Translations under genes and position numbers: made by a program
Shown: in pieces, positions 5,821 to 6,132 of the stretch
Numbering within the stretch: the first letter of the stretch is position 1
How the letters are laid out: every line of letters starts with the position of its first letter
Assembly (NCBI GenBank): GCA_965368115.1
Contig: CBDULQ010000214.1
Span: 1 to 6,132 of the forward strand
Length of the DNA: 6,132 nt
Source of the DNA: CBDULQ01 sp965368115
GTDB taxonomy: Bacteria > Pseudomonadota > Gammaproteobacteria > SZUA-229
Direction of reading: 5' to 3'
Notes under the pieces: model-generated
Seen by the model: the letters and a program-made list of their open reading frames with translations, nothing else
Database searches by the model: none
What the model was told of the DNA's origin: nothing

Positions 5821-5897
5821 GCTACTTTTCATTGTCAGTGCCCAGTATTAAAACTGATTAACCATCATTTAAATCTGCGCCCCCTATTTAGTGAATA

Positions 5898-6132
5898 CAG
5901 TTTCGCTCATCGGGAAACTGCTCCTCGGCTTTGTCTCCTCGACAACTGCTCCTGCGTTATTCTACTACTCCACATCCGTGTGGCTATGAATCGCTCTACC
6001 GCCTATATCCCTATAGGCGTGCGTTGGTCTTGATCTCGGTTTCAGACTCGATTCTATCGATTACATCCAAGTAATCGTACCTCCTGCATCCATGCAGTCG
6101 TGCTTATCAGAACTCAATTTGCCATCCCTGGC
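5898..6132 (-). repeat. Array of short hairpins with GGA apices (minus strand)
   Basis: At least seven short inverted repeats follow one another: stems at 5898-5904/5914-5920, 5931-5935/5941-5945, 5970-5974/5979-5983, 6000-6007/6012-6019, 6058-6064/6071-6077, 6084-6089/6092-6097, and 6121-6124/6129-6132. Stem sequences are unrelated, yet all but the first have TCC at or in the apex on plus, which is GGA on minus. Four minus-strand apices read GGATG. A 10-nt direct repeat, AACTGCTCCT, occurs at 5916-5925 and 5944-5953. TCC occurs 10 times on plus in this interval and GGA once. The strand assignment is inferred from the GGA motif. No coding frame is credible, and the array may continue past the right edge. 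It could be a CsrB/RsmZ-like RNA or a dispersed intergenic palindrome family. Confidence 0.6.

Noticed and set aside
4872..5861. 329-codon open frame on the plus strand
   Set aside because: It lies antisense to nifE and runs into the promoter region. The translation has no recognisable domain, and the frame is an open shadow of nifE codon use.
5898..5920. Intrinsic terminator for an upstream gene
   Set aside because: The 7-bp stem is not followed by a T-run on either strand.
5782..6033. 83-codon plus-strand frame in the gene-free region
   Set aside because: It crosses the G+T-rich stretch and the hairpin array, has no good ribosome site, and resembles nothing I recognise; the hairpins explain the sequence better.
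5898..6132. CRISPR array
   Set aside because: The repeated elements are palindromes with different stems and irregular spacing (about 23-58 nt between centres). There is no constant repeat sequence, and no cas gene is present.

Overview
The window is a nitrogen-fixation (nif) gene block from a diazotrophic bacterium, most likely a gammaproteobacterium. The NifE, NifN and NifX proteins look close to those of Azotobacter vinelandii, as far as I can recall those sequences. The gene order nifE-nifN-nifX-DUF269-DUF683-fdxB-[2Fe-2S] ferredoxin-TPR protein also resembles the Azotobacter type of nif region. All recognised genes lie on the minus strand and are read from right to left.

Layout from right to left. 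Positions 5604-6132 hold no convincing gene. The far right (5898-6132) is an array of short hairpins with unrelated stems, most of which share TCC at the apex (GGA on the minus strand). Next comes a G+T-rich stretch that contains a NifA-type activator site (5732-5747), a candidate IHF site (5693-5705) and a near-perfect sigma-54 -24/-12 promoter (5673-5687), all oriented toward nifE. A perfect 9-bp hairpin (5631-5651) sits in the predicted nifE leader. Then follow nifE (4128-5603), nifN (2716-4128), nifX (2271-2759), an RseC-family membrane protein (1796-2278), a NifX-associated DUF269 protein (1272-1748), a DUF683 small helical protein (1026-1259), the nif-specific ferredoxin fdxB (681-1016), a Shethna-I-type [2Fe-2S] ferredoxin (353-679), and the first 113 codons of a TPR-like protein that runs off the left edge (1-341).

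Genes are tightly packed. Three junctions overlap, the largest gap is 47 nt, and I see no internal terminator, so the block is probably one NifA/sigma-54-driven transcription unit. NifEN is the scaffold on which the NifB-derived cluster matures to FeMo-co, NifX carries and stores cluster intermediates, and the DUF269/DUF683 proteins are regular nif companions of uncertain role. The two ferredoxins and the RseC-like membrane protein suggest an electron-delivery module attached to the cofactor-assembly genes.

The least explained parts are the GGA-hairpin array upstream of the nifE promoter and the RseC-family gene inside the nif operon. Family assignments come from reading the proteins and recalling homologues; no database search was run.
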